DNA from: Candidatus Opimibacter iunctus | Lineage (GTDB): Bacteria > Bacteroidota > Bacteroidia > Chitinophagales > Saprospiraceae | NCBI GenBank assembly: GCA_016716665.1 | Contig: JADJVH010000002.1 | Span: forward strand, 434,001-498,000 | Direction: 5' to 3' | DNA: 64,000 nucleotides | Shown here: positions 46,865 to 56,328 of the stretch, one piece after another | Numbering within the stretch: the stretch's first letter is position 1 | How the letters are laid out: every line of letters starts with the position of its first letter | Notes under the pieces: generated by a model | Told to the model about the DNA's origin: nothing | Databases searched by the model: none | Seen by the model: the letters and a program-made list of their open reading frames with translations, nothing else | Translations under genes and position numbers: made by a program

Positions 46865-49035
46865 GTGAAGCAACACATCCTCCTGGTCAGTCCGCCGTTT
46901 ACGCAACTCAACACGCCTTATCCGGCGACGGCTTACCTGAAGGGATTCCTCAATACACAGGGCATATCCGCCAGCCAGATGGATCTCGGGATGGAGACGA
47001 TCCTTCAATTGTTTTCACAAAAAGGATTAGAGCAATTGTTCGCCACCGCAGAGGATCGGCGGTGGCGACAGGCTCGGTCAATGCGCAACGGATATATGCT
47101 CTGCGTGATTCCTATATCCATACCATTGACTCCGTCATCCGGTTTTTACAGGATGATGATCCGACGCTGGCGTATTTTATCTGCGAGCGCAATTTCCTTC
47201 CCGAAGCATCAAAGTTTGAACAGATCGATGATCTCGAATGGGCCTTTGGAACGATGGGTATCAGAGACAAGGCAAGACATATTGCTACACTGTATCTCGA
47301 GGACCTCAGTGATTTTATCACGGAGATCGCAGATCCACATTTTGGATTTAGCCGCTACGCAGAGCGCCTGGCGATGTCAGCAATTTCGTTTGATGGATTG
47401 TATGATGCGCTGCAGAAGCCATCGACGTTTATCACAGAGATGATGCTTTCGTTGTTGCAACATCACATCATCGCAGACCAGCCAACATTGGTGAGTCTGT
47501 CGGTGCCTTTTCCAGGCAATCTATTTGCAGCCCTGAAGTGTGGGCAATGGATCAAGGCAAATCATCCTGAGATCAAGGTGGTGATGGGTGGTGGGTATCC
47601 CAATACAGAGCTGAGATCAGTCTCCGATCCACGTGTATTTGAGTTTATCGACTTTATATGCCTCGATGATGGTGAGGCACCCTTGATGGTGCTAAACGAT
47701 CATTTGGCAGGACGGACCAGCATCGAGATGCTCAAGCGAACATTTGTCCTTTCACAAGGAGAAGTGAAGTATTGTAATGGAAGCCTGATACCTGATATCA
47801 AGCAAGAGAAAGTCGGCACGCCTGATTACAGAGGGCTGCCACTCAAGAAATATCTGTCAGTGATCCAACTCACCAATCCGATGCACCGGTTGTGGAGTGA
47901 TGGGCGATGGAACAAGCTCACCATGGCACATGGCTGCTATTGGGGCAAATGCACATTCTGTGATATCTCGCTCGACTATATCAAGAACTATGAGGCATCG
48001 TCCGCTACAGTCATAGTAGATCGTATGGAGACCTTGATCGCACAGACGGGTGAGCGTGGATTTCATTTCGTTGATGAGGCAGCTCCACCTGCGTTGATGA
48101 AAGCAGTAGCCCTTGAAATTTTAAAAAGGAAACTCGTCGTCAGTTGGTGGACGAATATTCGTTTTGAAAAGAGTTTTCATTACGATCTGTGCCGGCTGCT
48201 ATCTGCATCCGGATGTATTGCCGTATCCGGTGGACTTGAAGTTGCGTCTGACAGATTACTTGCCTTGATTGCCAAAGGCGTGACGGTAGAACAGGTTGCA
48301 AGGGTCAATGAGCATTTCAATCGTGCTGGCATCATGGTGCATGCGTATCTGATGTATGGATTTCCGACGCAGACTACACAGGAGACGATTGATTCGCTCG
48401 AAGTGGTGCGGCAGATGTTTGAACAGGGTGTGATGCAATCTGCCTATTGGCATAGGTTTGCCATGACCGCGCATAGCCCTGTAGGCATGTATCCCGATCA
48501 GTTCGACGTGCAGACCATCACTCAAGGCGAGGGGACATTTGCCAACAATGACCTCGTCCATGCGGATCCTTCCGGTGCAGACCATGATCTCTTTGGTGCT
48601 GGGTTGAGTAAGTCGTTGTACAACTATATGCATGGAGTATGTCTCGATCATCCGCTTCAAAATTGGTTTACACACAAAGTCCCTGATACCACCTTGCCAA
48701 CTAATCTCATAGAACGATTCCTCGCGAAGCCTGATGCGCGCGAAACGAAGACTAGTAACCTGATCATGTGGATAGGCGGGCCGGTAAGATATGATACTGT
48801 TATGAGTGCATTGATCATTGCCGCAAAGCATGAGACAATCAGCATTAAGTGTCCATCAGCAGAGGGACAATGGTTGGCCACTGTCTTAACGGATATGGCA
48901 CCTGATAGTGCTGCGCCATGCACCTTTCAGAAGCTTCAGGATGATTATGTGTTGCATCGCTTTGAGGATTTTACATTGTTTTGGTTTGGAAAGGTGATGG
49001 AGGAGCTGAAGCAGCATGGATTATTAATCTTGTAA
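46865..49035 (+). CDS. Radical SAM protein with N-terminal B12-binding-like domain, frameshifted
   Basis: The frame starting at GTG 46865 (ILLVSPPFTQLNTPYPATAY, typical of B12-binding radical SAM N termini) runs out of phase at about 47060, and the protein continues from there in another frame (VNAQRIYALRDSYIH) to 49035. The total length is one base short of a multiple of three, so one base is missing near 47050-47075. The core has GGGYPNTEL, LDDGEAPL and the cluster motif AHGCYWGKCTFCD, with C-x4-C-x2-C spacing, then HFVDEAAPP and SGGLEVASDRLL. Substrate unknown. Confidence 0.82.
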
Positions 49036-49044
49036 TTGGAATAT

Positions 49045-49262
49045 TAATGCCCCGTAGGGGCTAAAGGTCGGTAGCATTCAAACAGATATTTCATTCGTGC
49101 CCTGTAGGGGCACAACACGAGCATCCCAGGTCTGTGACTTGTGTATGGATTATTGTTGATGATGTAGAGCCGGATTAAGAAGCAGTCGAGTTGTGCCCCT
49201 ACGGGGCACGATTGATATTTCTCAATGTTGGCTACCGACCTTTAGCCCCGATGGGGCATTAT
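49045..49262. repeat. Long inverted pair of GCCCCGTAGGGGC elements
   Basis: Left block 49047-49121 (AATGCCCCGTAGGGGC, TAAAGGTCGGTAGCATT, then GTGCCCTGTAGGGGCAC). Right block 49190-49260 is its reverse complement with changes (GTGCCCCTACGGGGCAC, AATGTTGGCTACCGACC, TTTAGCCCCGATGGGGCATT). A third copy is at 10570-10640. About 65 bases of other sequence lie between the arms. The rest of 49036-49418 shows no gene; TAACTTTTTG at about 49366 is a weak -7-like box for the next gene. Confidence 0.85.
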
Positions 49263-49418
49263 ATTTTTATTTCAAGAAAAGATCTGCCTCTGCCTGTCAT
49301 GGCAGCATCCTGATAGAATATGAGTTAAAAAAATCTTAAGCTTCAGGTTTTCAAACACCCTGGTGTAACTTTTTGAAGGAGGGATCGTTTAAACCGAAAT
49401 CGAAAAAACGCCACCTAT

Positions 49419-50225
49419 ATGAATTTCTTAAAATCAGTTATTGCCGGTATGATACTCCTCTCTGCCGGATGGGCAAATGCCCAGTCTATGTCTCTTGCAC
49501 TTGAAGGCGAAGAATGGAAAGCCATTAAAGATTTTCCGGTACAGGGAAAAAACAAAATCTTTTCAAAGGAGAGCCTCACGTTTGGCGAATATAGAACGCT
49601 GGAAGTAGACCGCTCCTGGACGAAAGGCACACAAGCGACATCAGGGATCACAGTGGGTATCCCAACAGATGAGTTTTATAAGAAGCTCATCACCACTGAT
49701 CATATCACCAGGAAGCAAACTCTTTATTTTGCGATGGGAGATGGTCAGGGCAACCAAAGTAAGGCGTATAGCCTGGCGCAACTGGATGCAAAGGATTTCA
49801 ATATCGGCAACAGTCCGGTGAGCGCATTTAACCTGCTCCTCGACCTGGCCGGCCCAGGTGTGAAATCAGCCAATATTTCTTATACCAAGATCTATGTCGG
49901 ACCTGAAGCAGAGGGTTGGGAACTGATCATCGACAACCAGGCCGCACAGGCACAACCCAAGAAGTACGTCGGGTACTTTGCAAAGAGCAGCACGGAGTAT
50001 TACACCGTAGTCCCGACCGCTTATGTCAAGGACAAGAAAGGCAAGACCGGAAAGATGCCTTTCGGATCAGCGGGATTTGAAATCCGGAGCATGAACGGAC
50101 AGCCATTGGCCGCAGTGTCGATCATCGACAAGGGAGTGATCTACCTGATGGATATAGATCCACAGGAGAAACTGCTTCTGGCTACAGCCTGCACTGCCTT
50201 GTTGCTGCGACCCACAGATTTATAG
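49419..50225 (+). CDS. Secreted protein, unknown function
   Basis: 268 residues with a clear signal peptide (FLKSVIAGMILLSAGWANAQ). The mature part is beta-rich without Cys-based or catalytic motifs I recognise; segments include GKNKIFSKESLTFGEYRTLE and TEYYTVVPTAYVKDKKGKTG. It is probably periplasmic or outer-membrane associated. It is followed by a rho-independent terminator. Confidence 0.8.
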   Translation: MNFLKSVIAGMILLSAGWANAQSMSLALEGEEWKAIKDFPVQGKNKIFSKESLTFGEYRTLEVDRSWTKGTQATSGITVGIPTDEFYKKLITTDHITRKQTLYFAMGDGQGNQSKAYSLAQLDAKDFNIGNSPVSAFNLLLDLAGPGVKSANISYTKIYVGPEAEGWELIIDNQAAQAQPKKYVGYFAKSSTEYYTVVPTAYVKDKKGKTGKMPFGSAGFEIRSMNGQPLAAVSIIDKGVIYLMDIDPQEKLLLATACTALLLRPTDL

Positions 50226-50275
50226 TCAAGAGCTTCATCCTTTTCAACCGGTTTAAAAGTGAACCGTGCCAACAG

Positions 50276-50313
50276 AAGAGGCGATTGCCCGTAGTGGAAA
50301 TCGCCTCTTTTTC
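50276..50313 (+). terminator. Rho-independent terminator
   Basis: Stem AAGAGGCGATT / AATCGCCTCTT with a 12-nt loop, followed by TTTC and a T-rich tract. It lies 50 nt after the stop at 50225. Confidence 0.85.
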
Positions 50314-50367
50314 TTTTTGCCCGGTTCCTGTCAGGCTTCGTGTCATCTCAGGATGGCGGTAAAGGTT

Positions 50368-50375
50368 TATCTTTG
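50368..50375 (+). promoter_or_regulatory. -7 promoter box TATCTTTG
   Basis: A perfect match to TAnnTTTG, 21 nt before the ATG at 50396. No -33 TTTG at the right distance was found, so the promoter call is tentative. Confidence 0.4.
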
Positions 50376-50395
50376 TGCCTTTAAAGCGAAACAAC

Positions 50396-50794
50396 ATGAA
50401 AGCAATAATCATATACTCGGTCCTCTTCATTGGTTTGACCGTAAGCATCATCAGTTGCAAGGAAGAGACCCCACAGACCCTCCTGGTCCGGAACTGGAAG
50501 CTGGCTGAATGGGTGACCGTGCCTTCCATGGGTATGTCTGATTCACTCAAGGCAGTGCTCATGAAATCAGCGACCATGGATTTTGCTGCAGACCGGAAGT
50601 TTACCTTCAAAGGCATGAGCCCTGAGCCACTGACTGGCAACTATGCTATCAGTCCGACCGGTAAATCTGTGATTTTCTCACCAGCCAACTCAGAGACGAC
50701 GTATGAGCATACCATACAGACCTTGACTAGGGATACACTGGTGCTCATCGATCAGATAGGGAATAAGCTCGTTTGCGTGCCGCAAACCGAGTAG
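50396..50794 (+). CDS. Lipocalin-like SPII lipoprotein
   Basis: 132 residues from ATG 50396. Lipobox SIISC. The mature protein has a lipocalin-type pattern (LLVRNWKLAEW, MDFAADRKFTFKG, LTGNYAIS, LVLIDQIGNKLV), that is WKL near the start with later beta-hairpins, as in the many small Bacteroidota lipocalin-like proteins. The ligand is unknown. Confidence 0.8.
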   Translation: MKAIIIYSVLFIGLTVSIISCKEETPQTLLVRNWKLAEWVTVPSMGMSDSLKAVLMKSATMDFAADRKFTFKGMSPEPLTGNYAISPTGKSVIFSPANSETTYEHTIQTLTRDTLVLIDQIGNKLVCVPQTE

Positions 50795-50948
50795 TACTTC
50801 ACCTGAAAGGAATTGTTCTCTCGCTGGTTATTTCAGCTTGTGATGGTCCGGATTGACTAAGGCTTTGCTGCAGCTCACGTCATAGTCACCGTTCAATATC
50901 CTTGCGGGTCGTTTCATCCCCTTATTGTCCCCGTTCCTCCGCAGAAAG

Positions 50949-50979
50949 TTGTGACCATTTGCCTCTCAGGGTAGTTTTG
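50949..50979 (+). promoter_or_regulatory. Candidate Bacteroidota promoter
   Basis: -33 TTG at 50949-50951, a 20-nt spacer, and a perfect -7 box TAGTTTTG at 50972-50979. The expected start of transcription is near 50986, 26 nt before the ATG at 51012. Confidence 0.5.
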
Positions 50980-51011
50980 ATGTATTCAATAGCGAATTAA
51001 AAGAATACACT

Positions 51012-51470
51012 ATGAGACACCTGAATTTATTTTCCGCCCTTCTGCTTACGCTGTCAGCGTTACTGACCACGACATCCTGCTCAAACTCCACGGACAACCC
51101 TGCAGATCTCACGCCCACCGTGATTCAAAACAATGTGCAGACCGGAGACTGGAAGATCACATCGTACATAGATTCAGGCAAAGATGAAACCAGCCACTTC
51201 AGTGGTTATTTCTTCACCTTTAACAGCAATGGTACAATATCGGCTACCAATGGCAGCGTTACTAATGCCGGAACGTGGAGTCTTACAGACAGCAACAGTA
51301 ATGATGACACGCCAGGTGTAGTGGACTTTACGATCCTTTTTAATCTGGGCAATGATTTTGACAACCTGAGTGAGGACTGGCAGATCCTGTCACAGACATC
51401 TAAGAAGATTGAACTGAAGCATGTCAGCGGCGGTAATGGAGGAACAGATTTCCTTACGTTTGAAAAGTAA
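51012..51470 (+). CDS. SPII lipoprotein, lipocalin-like beta fold
   Basis: 152 residues. Lipobox TTTSC. The mature part has GDWKITSYIDSGKDET, FFTFNSNGTISATNG, GTWSLTDSNSND and a closing KIELKHVSG, a lipocalin-like pattern (W-K-[IL], F-x-F-x-x-x-G-T). It is a paralogue-like neighbour of the preceding lipoprotein, but its own terminator and promoter suggest separate transcription. Confidence 0.8.
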   Translation: MRHLNLFSALLLTLSALLTTTSCSNSTDNPADLTPTVIQNNVQTGDWKITSYIDSGKDETSHFSGYFFTFNSNGTISATNGSVTNAGTWSLTDSNSNDDTPGVVDFTILFNLGNDFDNLSEDWQILSQTSKKIELKHVSGGNGGTDFLTFEK

Positions 51471-51890
51471 TCAGTTGTGGAAACAAGAGAAATGGAATAA
51501 AGATTAAAGAAAGGTTTGGTTAACATTACGGTGTCCCGTTAAGACTTGGGTGAGATTTTAAAGGGATACCTTTCCAGGAGCGCATTTGGTACAAATGCGC
51601 TCTTGTCTATTTAGCCCCTTCTAAATTGCTTGCAGCAATTTTTCTCCTACTTCGGCTCCGCTCAGCACACCGCCTGTGATCCTTCACTAGAATAAATGCC
51701 GGGCATTTATTCGCTACGAAAACCCCGGGGTTAATCGAATTTTATATTTAATATGCTTCACAACCAACATAAGCCTTTAAGCTTCATAAGTTTTCTAAGC
51801 CCGCTTTGCAACAATTGCATTGACATTAGCATTATGTAGGCTGGCTTCATTTGAGTAAACTGTGGAGTATTTGCATCACAAGGAAATAAT
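51471..51890. repeat. Intergenic region with modular hairpins
   Basis: No gene seen. From about 51610: TTAGCCCC, hairpin AAATTGC-TTGCA-GCAATTT, a CTTCGGCTCCGCTCAGCACA segment, hairpin AATAAATGCC/GGGCATTTATT, and palindrome AACCCCGGGGTT with TAATCGAATT (to 51745). A related element at 52905-52985 follows the next gene. Confidence 0.8.
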
Positions 51891-52907
51891 ATGGAAATAG
51901 GAATAGATAGTTTCGCGTCGGTCCCGGACCAGGCGAAGAGCACTGCTGCATCGAGAGAGCGGTCGATCGCCGAATTGCTCGACAGGATCGTGCATGCGGA
52001 CCAGGTGGGGTTGGATGTATTTGGGATGGGGGAGCATCATCGCAGGGAGTTTATGGATAGTGCGCCGACCATCTTGTTGGCTGCTGCTGCAGGGCGTACT
52101 AAAAACATCAGGCTGACCAGTGCGGTCACGGTGTTGAGTGCTGCAGATCCGGTGCGGGTGTTTCAAAACTTTGCCACGCTTGACCTGGTATCGGGCGGAA
52201 GGGCTGAGATGGTGGTAGGTCGTGGTTCATTTACAGAGGCGTTTCCTTTGTTTGGATTGAAGCTGCAGGACTATGATGAACTCTTTGCCGAAAAGCTTGG
52301 CTTACTGCTGACGATCAGGGACCATGAGATTGTCAACTGGTCGGGTAAGTTCAGGCCGGCACTGGTTGACCAGGCGATCTATCCAAGGCCAGTGCAGGAT
52401 CCGTTTCCGGTGTGGATTGGGGTAGGGGGTACGCCGCAGTCCTTTGTGCGCGCGGGTGCTCTGGGCCTGCCGTTGATGGTCGCCATCATTGGTGGCGAGA
52501 CACATCGGTTCAGGCCGCTGATTGATCTCTACAGAGAGGCGGGCCGCAAGGCAGGGCATGCCCCTGAGAAATTGAAAGTTGGATTGCATTCACTCGGATA
52601 TGTCGCAGCGACTACAGAGGAAGCTGTCGCGGATTATTATCCCGGATATGCGGAGACCTTTACGCGGATAGGCCGGGAGCGTGGTTGGGCGCCTGTGACG
52701 CGATATGCCTTTGATGCGCAGAATGGTCCGTTGGGTGCATTGGTAGTGGGTAGTCCGGAGGAGGTAGCGGCTAAGATCCAGCGGCATAGTGAAGCTTTGG
52801 GGGGTATCTCCAGGTTTACCTTCCAGATGGACAATGCGGGTTTGTCGCATGACAAGCTAATGCAGGCGATTGGGTTGATCGGGGAGAGGGTATCGCCATT
52901 TTTTTAG
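51891..52907 (+). CDS. LLM-class flavin-dependent oxidoreductase
   Basis: 338 residues, a bacterial luciferase-like TIM barrel. MEIGIDSFASVPD at the start, LDVFGMGEHHRREF with the flavin-pocket EHH, IRLTSAVTVLSAADPVRVFQ, LVSGGRAEMVVGRGSF, and FPVWIGVGGTPQSF are all typical of the family. It binds FMN (or F420) and oxidises an unknown substrate. The stop codon is part of the repeat at 52905. Flanking repeats on both sides suggest that the gene has moved as a unit, though this is inference. Confidence 0.93.
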   Translation: MEIGIDSFASVPDQAKSTAASRERSIAELLDRIVHADQVGLDVFGMGEHHRREFMDSAPTILLAAAAGRTKNIRLTSAVTVLSAADPVRVFQNFATLDLVSGGRAEMVVGRGSFTEAFPLFGLKLQDYDELFAEKLGLLLTIRDHEIVNWSGKFRPALVDQAIYPRPVQDPFPVWIGVGGTPQSFVRAGALGLPLMVAIIGGETHRFRPLIDLYREAGRKAGHAPEKLKVGLHSLGYVAATTEEAVADYYPGYAETFTRIGRERGWAPVTRYAFDAQNGPLGALVVGSPEEVAAKIQRHSEALGGISRFTFQMDNAGLSHDKLMQAIGLIGERVSPFF

Positions 52908-52985
52908 CCCCATCCAGATTTCTTGCTGCGCGAAATCTGTCACCCCTGTGTGCTGTGCAACCCCGGGGTTAAATCGAATTCCCCA
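52905..52985. repeat. Second copy of the TTAGCCCC...AACCCCGGGGTTAA element
   Basis: TTAGCCCC, hairpin GATTTC-TTGCTGCGC-GAAATC, then AACCCCGGGGTTAAATCGAATT. The borders match the element at 51610-51745, but the hairpin arms differ while staying complementary. Confidence 0.8.
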
Positions 52986-53001
52986 CTTTTTGGTATAGAT
53001 T

Positions 53002-53133
53002 GCATCTCATCTGGAAAAACTTTAAGGAGTCCTCGCCGGCTTTTACAGTATCCGGATCAACCAGCAGTGGAGGATCATTTTTAATTGGAAGGAGGGCAAT
53101 GCCAATAATGTTAAAATTGTGGATTACCACTAA
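53002..53133 (+). pseudogene. HigB toxin remnant (C-terminal part)
   Basis: In frame with a TAA at 53131, the codons read SHLEKL, an internal TAA at 53023, then GVLAGFYSIRINQQWRIIF followed by NWKEGNA and KIVDYH. This is the conserved C-terminal half of RelE-family HigB toxins (YSIRIN-x-QWR, VDYH). The N-terminal half is missing: a TAG lies just upstream at 52996. The stop in place of the usual Lys (LKG) shows decay. It ends 11 nt before higA, the expected arrangement for a higBA pair. Confidence 0.7.
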
Positions 53134-53144
53134 ACCATGCAAGC

Positions 53145-53444
53145 ATGAGCAAACTAAAGAATATTCACCCGGGCGAAGTCCTCAAAGAGGAGTTTCTTGA
53201 GCCACTGGGCATAACTGCATACCGACTGTCCAAGGATACCTTTATCCCACAGACACGTATCAGTGAGATCCTCAAAGGGAGAAGAAGGGTAACTGCTGAC
53301 AGTGCTTTGCGATTTGCCAAGTATTTTGGCACCAGTGCTAAGTCTTGGCTTGGCCTTCAAGATGATTACGATTTGGAGGAGGAAGGGATAAACAAGAAAG
53401 CCGAGTTAGATGAAATTCCAAAGATTAATACTAACGCAGCATAG
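53145..53444 (+). CDS. higA: HigA-family antitoxin (helix-turn-helix)
   Basis: 99 residues. HPGEVLKEEFLEPLGITAYRLS is the classic VapI/HigA start, followed by an HTH (TRISEILKGRRRVTADSALR) and GTSAKSWLGLQDDYDLE. It binds and represses its own operator and neutralises HigB. Here the toxin gene is decayed, so the antitoxin is probably an orphan that may still act as a repressor. Confidence 0.92.
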   Translation: MSKLKNIHPGEVLKEEFLEPLGITAYRLSKDTFIPQTRISEILKGRRRVTADSALRFAKYFGTSAKSWLGLQDDYDLEEEGINKKAELDEIPKINTNAA

Positions 53445-53851
53445 CATTGGCTTCTCGCCACGGCGGATAACTACACCTCATTGCTTTGTGTCTTCAAGCA
53501 GGATTCACTATCTTCAAGTTGAAGAAATGGATCGCCAAATCGTGAAGTCCGGGTCGTTATAGGCAATTAGGATAATTGAACAACGAATAAAGCAACAACC
53601 ATTCTTTCATTTTTATCGTCCACTAAATATGCCAATGAGTCACAAACAAATTCATCACAAATAATATTTGAAAGAGATTTTAGTAGTCCATTTCAAAGTG
53701 TATAGGGGAGAAACAACATAAATGTGTCAATTATTATAAATAAGGGGACCTATAATAACCTTATATTAGCCTCATCTCTCCCTCCGGGGAAAGTTGAAGA
53801 AATATCTTCGAGATGGTATTTAGAGGTGCCCATAAACACTAGATCAAATCA
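53445..53851. other. Intergenic region, nothing recognised
   Basis: 407 AT-rich bases with no open frame of family likeness, no strong palindrome and no clear promoter. The composition shifts here to the more AT-rich accessory region that follows. Confidence 0.6.
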
Positions 53852-54475
53852 ATGAAAACACGTAGCCTACTATTTTTTTACTTGTTAACACCTTGTATTC
53901 TCCTTCATGGCCAGGAGAATGAACGCCAAATTAGTGTACGAGGTCAAGTCACTAAAGAATTTACTGCAACGGGAGCAACCCTAAGCCTGACTATTTCGGA
54001 ACAACAACCGAATGAATATACCCGCACTTCTTACATACCATTTGAGGCGGCATACACCAATTTTATTGAGGAACTATTCACACTAGGTATCAATGAGAAT
54101 CAGTTAGAAAAAAATCCAAGAGCATCGCCTCATTTTGATCCCATGATTTCAAGAGATTATATACTTCAAACAGGCAATCTTGATCTGGTTGAAAAAATAT
54201 TATCCGTAAAAGCAAATGGTGTTCGATTTAACAATGTAAATTTTACGTTTACCAGCAATGATCCTTCCATTGAAGCCATTCTGGCTAAAGCAGCACTGGA
54301 GGATGCAAGAACAAAAGCTAAGCACATAAATGATATGGCAAATCTTAAAGTGGGTAAAGTGAAAAGCATTTCTGATTACTCCAATGGATGTTGTCAAAAT
54401 CTTCAGAGCTCCGGTTCCAGCAAAAAAGAAGTTGTCTACCAGGTAACTGCTACTTTCGAATTATTAGATAAGTGA
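53852..54475 (+). CDS. Secreted SIMPL-domain (DUF541) protein
   Basis: 207 residues with a signal peptide (SLLFFYLLTPCILLHG). The mature protein has ISVRGQVTKEFTATGATLSL, LEKILSVKANGV, NVNFTFTSNDPSIEAI and KAALEDARTKAKHINDMANL, matching the SIMPL fold (RGxG-like first strand, then a helix with A-x-x-D-A-x-x-K-A). Family members are periplasmic or outer-membrane proteins of unclear function. It is followed 6 nt later by a second, related gene. Confidence 0.85.
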   Translation: MKTRSLLFFYLLTPCILLHGQENERQISVRGQVTKEFTATGATLSLTISEQQPNEYTRTSYIPFEAAYTNFIEELFTLGINENQLEKNPRASPHFDPMISRDYILQTGNLDLVEKILSVKANGVRFNNVNFTFTSNDPSIEAILAKAALEDARTKAKHINDMANLKVGKVKSISDYSNGCCQNLQSSGSSKKEVVYQVTATFELLDK

Positions 54476-54481
54476 AAACGA

Positions 54482-55125
54482 ATGAGAATCACAATATTGC
54501 TTCTCCTCTCATTTATGCTTTCGTATCACCTGGAAGGACAACAAACTGATACATTACTATTATTCGTAAAAGGAAGTGAATGTAACCAACATACTCCGAT
54601 TGGTTATGGCATGATAATAATTTTTAAGGACGATCCTTCAAAATGCGATCCGCTCAGAGGATACGAGCCGGTAGATGAACAAATCAAACACTTTAAGGAG
54701 TCCCTTGCCGCAGAAGGAATTGATACACTTCAATTCGCAAAATATTCTTATTCACCACAATATTACAAGAGCTATCCCTAGGCTATTCGAATAGGGTCCA
54801 AAGAAAATTTATCTTATCCAGATTAACACCCGAAGAGGTGCGTAAAGCAAATCAAATTTCTAAAAGGCATTTTACAGATATCGAATCTACCGTGCTTGAG
54901 TATGAAGATATTCGACCTCCATTGGATCTGGCATTAAGCGCCTTTACCAACGCCAAAATAAAAGCAGAAAAAATGTCATACGCGTTAGGCATGAAAGTTG
55001 AAAAGGTAATAAGGATAGATGATGTTTATGGAGGAACTCCTTACAAGGAAGTTGAAGGATTCTTCGCTTACATTGATAAACACTGCTATGATTTATATGT
55101 AATGTTTTTATTGACTAAAAATTAA
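54482..55125 (+). CDS. SIMPL-like secreted protein, frameshifted
   Basis: The first frame (54482-54781) has a signal peptide (ITILLLLSFMLSYHLEG) and ends YYKSYP. The continuation, in the next frame from about 54779 (LGYSNRVQRKFILS ... LSAFTNAKIKAEKMSYALGM), ends at 55125. The helix ALSAFTNAKIKAEKMSYALG parallels the SIMPL A-x-x-K-A helix of the neighbour. The total is one base short of a multiple of three, so one base is missing at TATCCCTAG. It is either a pseudogene or a consensus error. Confidence 0.65.
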
Positions 55126-55473
55126 GCCTCTTCTGTTTCACGGAATAGCTGCCATTAAACCAAATCTATGAAAACACCATCTTTAGTACTTTTGGATTCC
55201 CATTTTTCTACGGCTCTTTTGTGGCTAATATTTATTCTTCGAGAGGAATGAAATAATAGGAATACCAAATTGGTGAAAACAACAACCTACAACATTGGCT
55301 TTAGTCAATGGCGGAATGAGAAATACTCAAAGATCTTTATCTGGAAACAAATTATTGGGGCTCAGAGAAAAAGTGAATTGAATCGCCACTGCCCATAGCC
55401 TTGATCGTTTTACGAATTTTAAAGTTCGGAATTTGACAATTATGTAATTTTCTGGTTTACCCAAAATCTTGAT
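55126..55473. other. Intergenic region, possible gene remnants
   Basis: 348 AT-rich bases. A short ATG frame (MKTPSLVLLDSHFS) at about 55168 resembles the start of the signal peptides nearby but ends after about 27 codons. I see no promoter or repeat that I can support. Confidence 0.4.
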
Positions 55474-56328
55474 ATGATGATGAGAAAGATAATTCTAACA
55501 GCGCTCTTTTCATATACCTGCTTTCCATTGGTGTCTCAACTTATCACTTATTATAATTACCTCAACTATACCTCGAGATGGCAATACAAGTTAGAGTATT
55601 TCGGTATTAATGGCCTGAATGGGTATAATGAATACAATTATATTATTGTTGGTGACACCTTGATCGAAGGCATCGGATATTATAAGGTTAGGGAGCAAAT
55701 CAGGGGTACTGAGTTAACGCCAATGCCTCATGTGAATGTTGGCTCCTTGCATTATGTATATGCTTTACGAGAGACACCAGACAGTCTATTTATCTATAGA
55801 TATCCAAATGGAAGAGTTGATTCCATTTCGCAGACTCCTGACGGTTGGACCGGAAGGAGTGTTTTGGACGTAGCCGGTCAATTGCCCCATCGGGTTTATT
55901 GGTCACGCTATCATCCCATTCAAGGATGGATTGAAGGTATTGGCTTGGGACAATTCGGAGGTCAATACCCCTATGAACTGAGCACAAAATATTTTGTCTG
56001 CTATACCCGAGACTCATTGTCGACCAAGTTGTATGCAGATACTTGCATTATCGCGGATTTCTTAACCTCGACTGAAGGGCCCATTAATGATTTTAAAATC
56101 GCTTTAGCTCCAAATCCTGCCAATGATTTTGTAACTATTCTAAATGCAGATCAAATACCTGGACCTTATAAAATACGCCTATATACTCCTGATGGAAGGC
56201 AAGTGTTAGCCTATGAAGGAACTGGTGAAGAGCCCATTGATATTCATACGTTGGATGATGGAATTTATTTCGTATGTATTAGTCTTGACAAAAAGAGAAT
56301 TATATCTAAATTGGTTGTATACAGATAA
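55474..56328 (+). CDS. Secreted protein with T9SS type A sorting domain
   Basis: 284 residues with a signal peptide (IILTALFSYTCFPLVS). The middle has Tyr-rich beta sequence (YNYLNYTSRWQYKLEYFG). The last ~75 residues (IALAPNPANDFVTIL ... YKIRLYTPDGRQVLAYEG ... GIYFVCISLDKKRIISKLVV) are a T9SS sorting domain. The function of the mature part is unknown. Confidence 0.85.
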   Translation: MMMRKIILTALFSYTCFPLVSQLITYYNYLNYTSRWQYKLEYFGINGLNGYNEYNYIIVGDTLIEGIGYYKVREQIRGTELTPMPHVNVGSLHYVYALRETPDSLFIYRYPNGRVDSISQTPDGWTGRSVLDVAGQLPHRVYWSRYHPIQGWIEGIGLGQFGGQYPYELSTKYFVCYTRDSLSTKLYADTCIIADFLTSTEGPINDFKIALAPNPANDFVTILNADQIPGPYKIRLYTPDGRQVLAYEGTGEEPIDIHTLDDGIYFVCISLDKKRIISKLVVYR

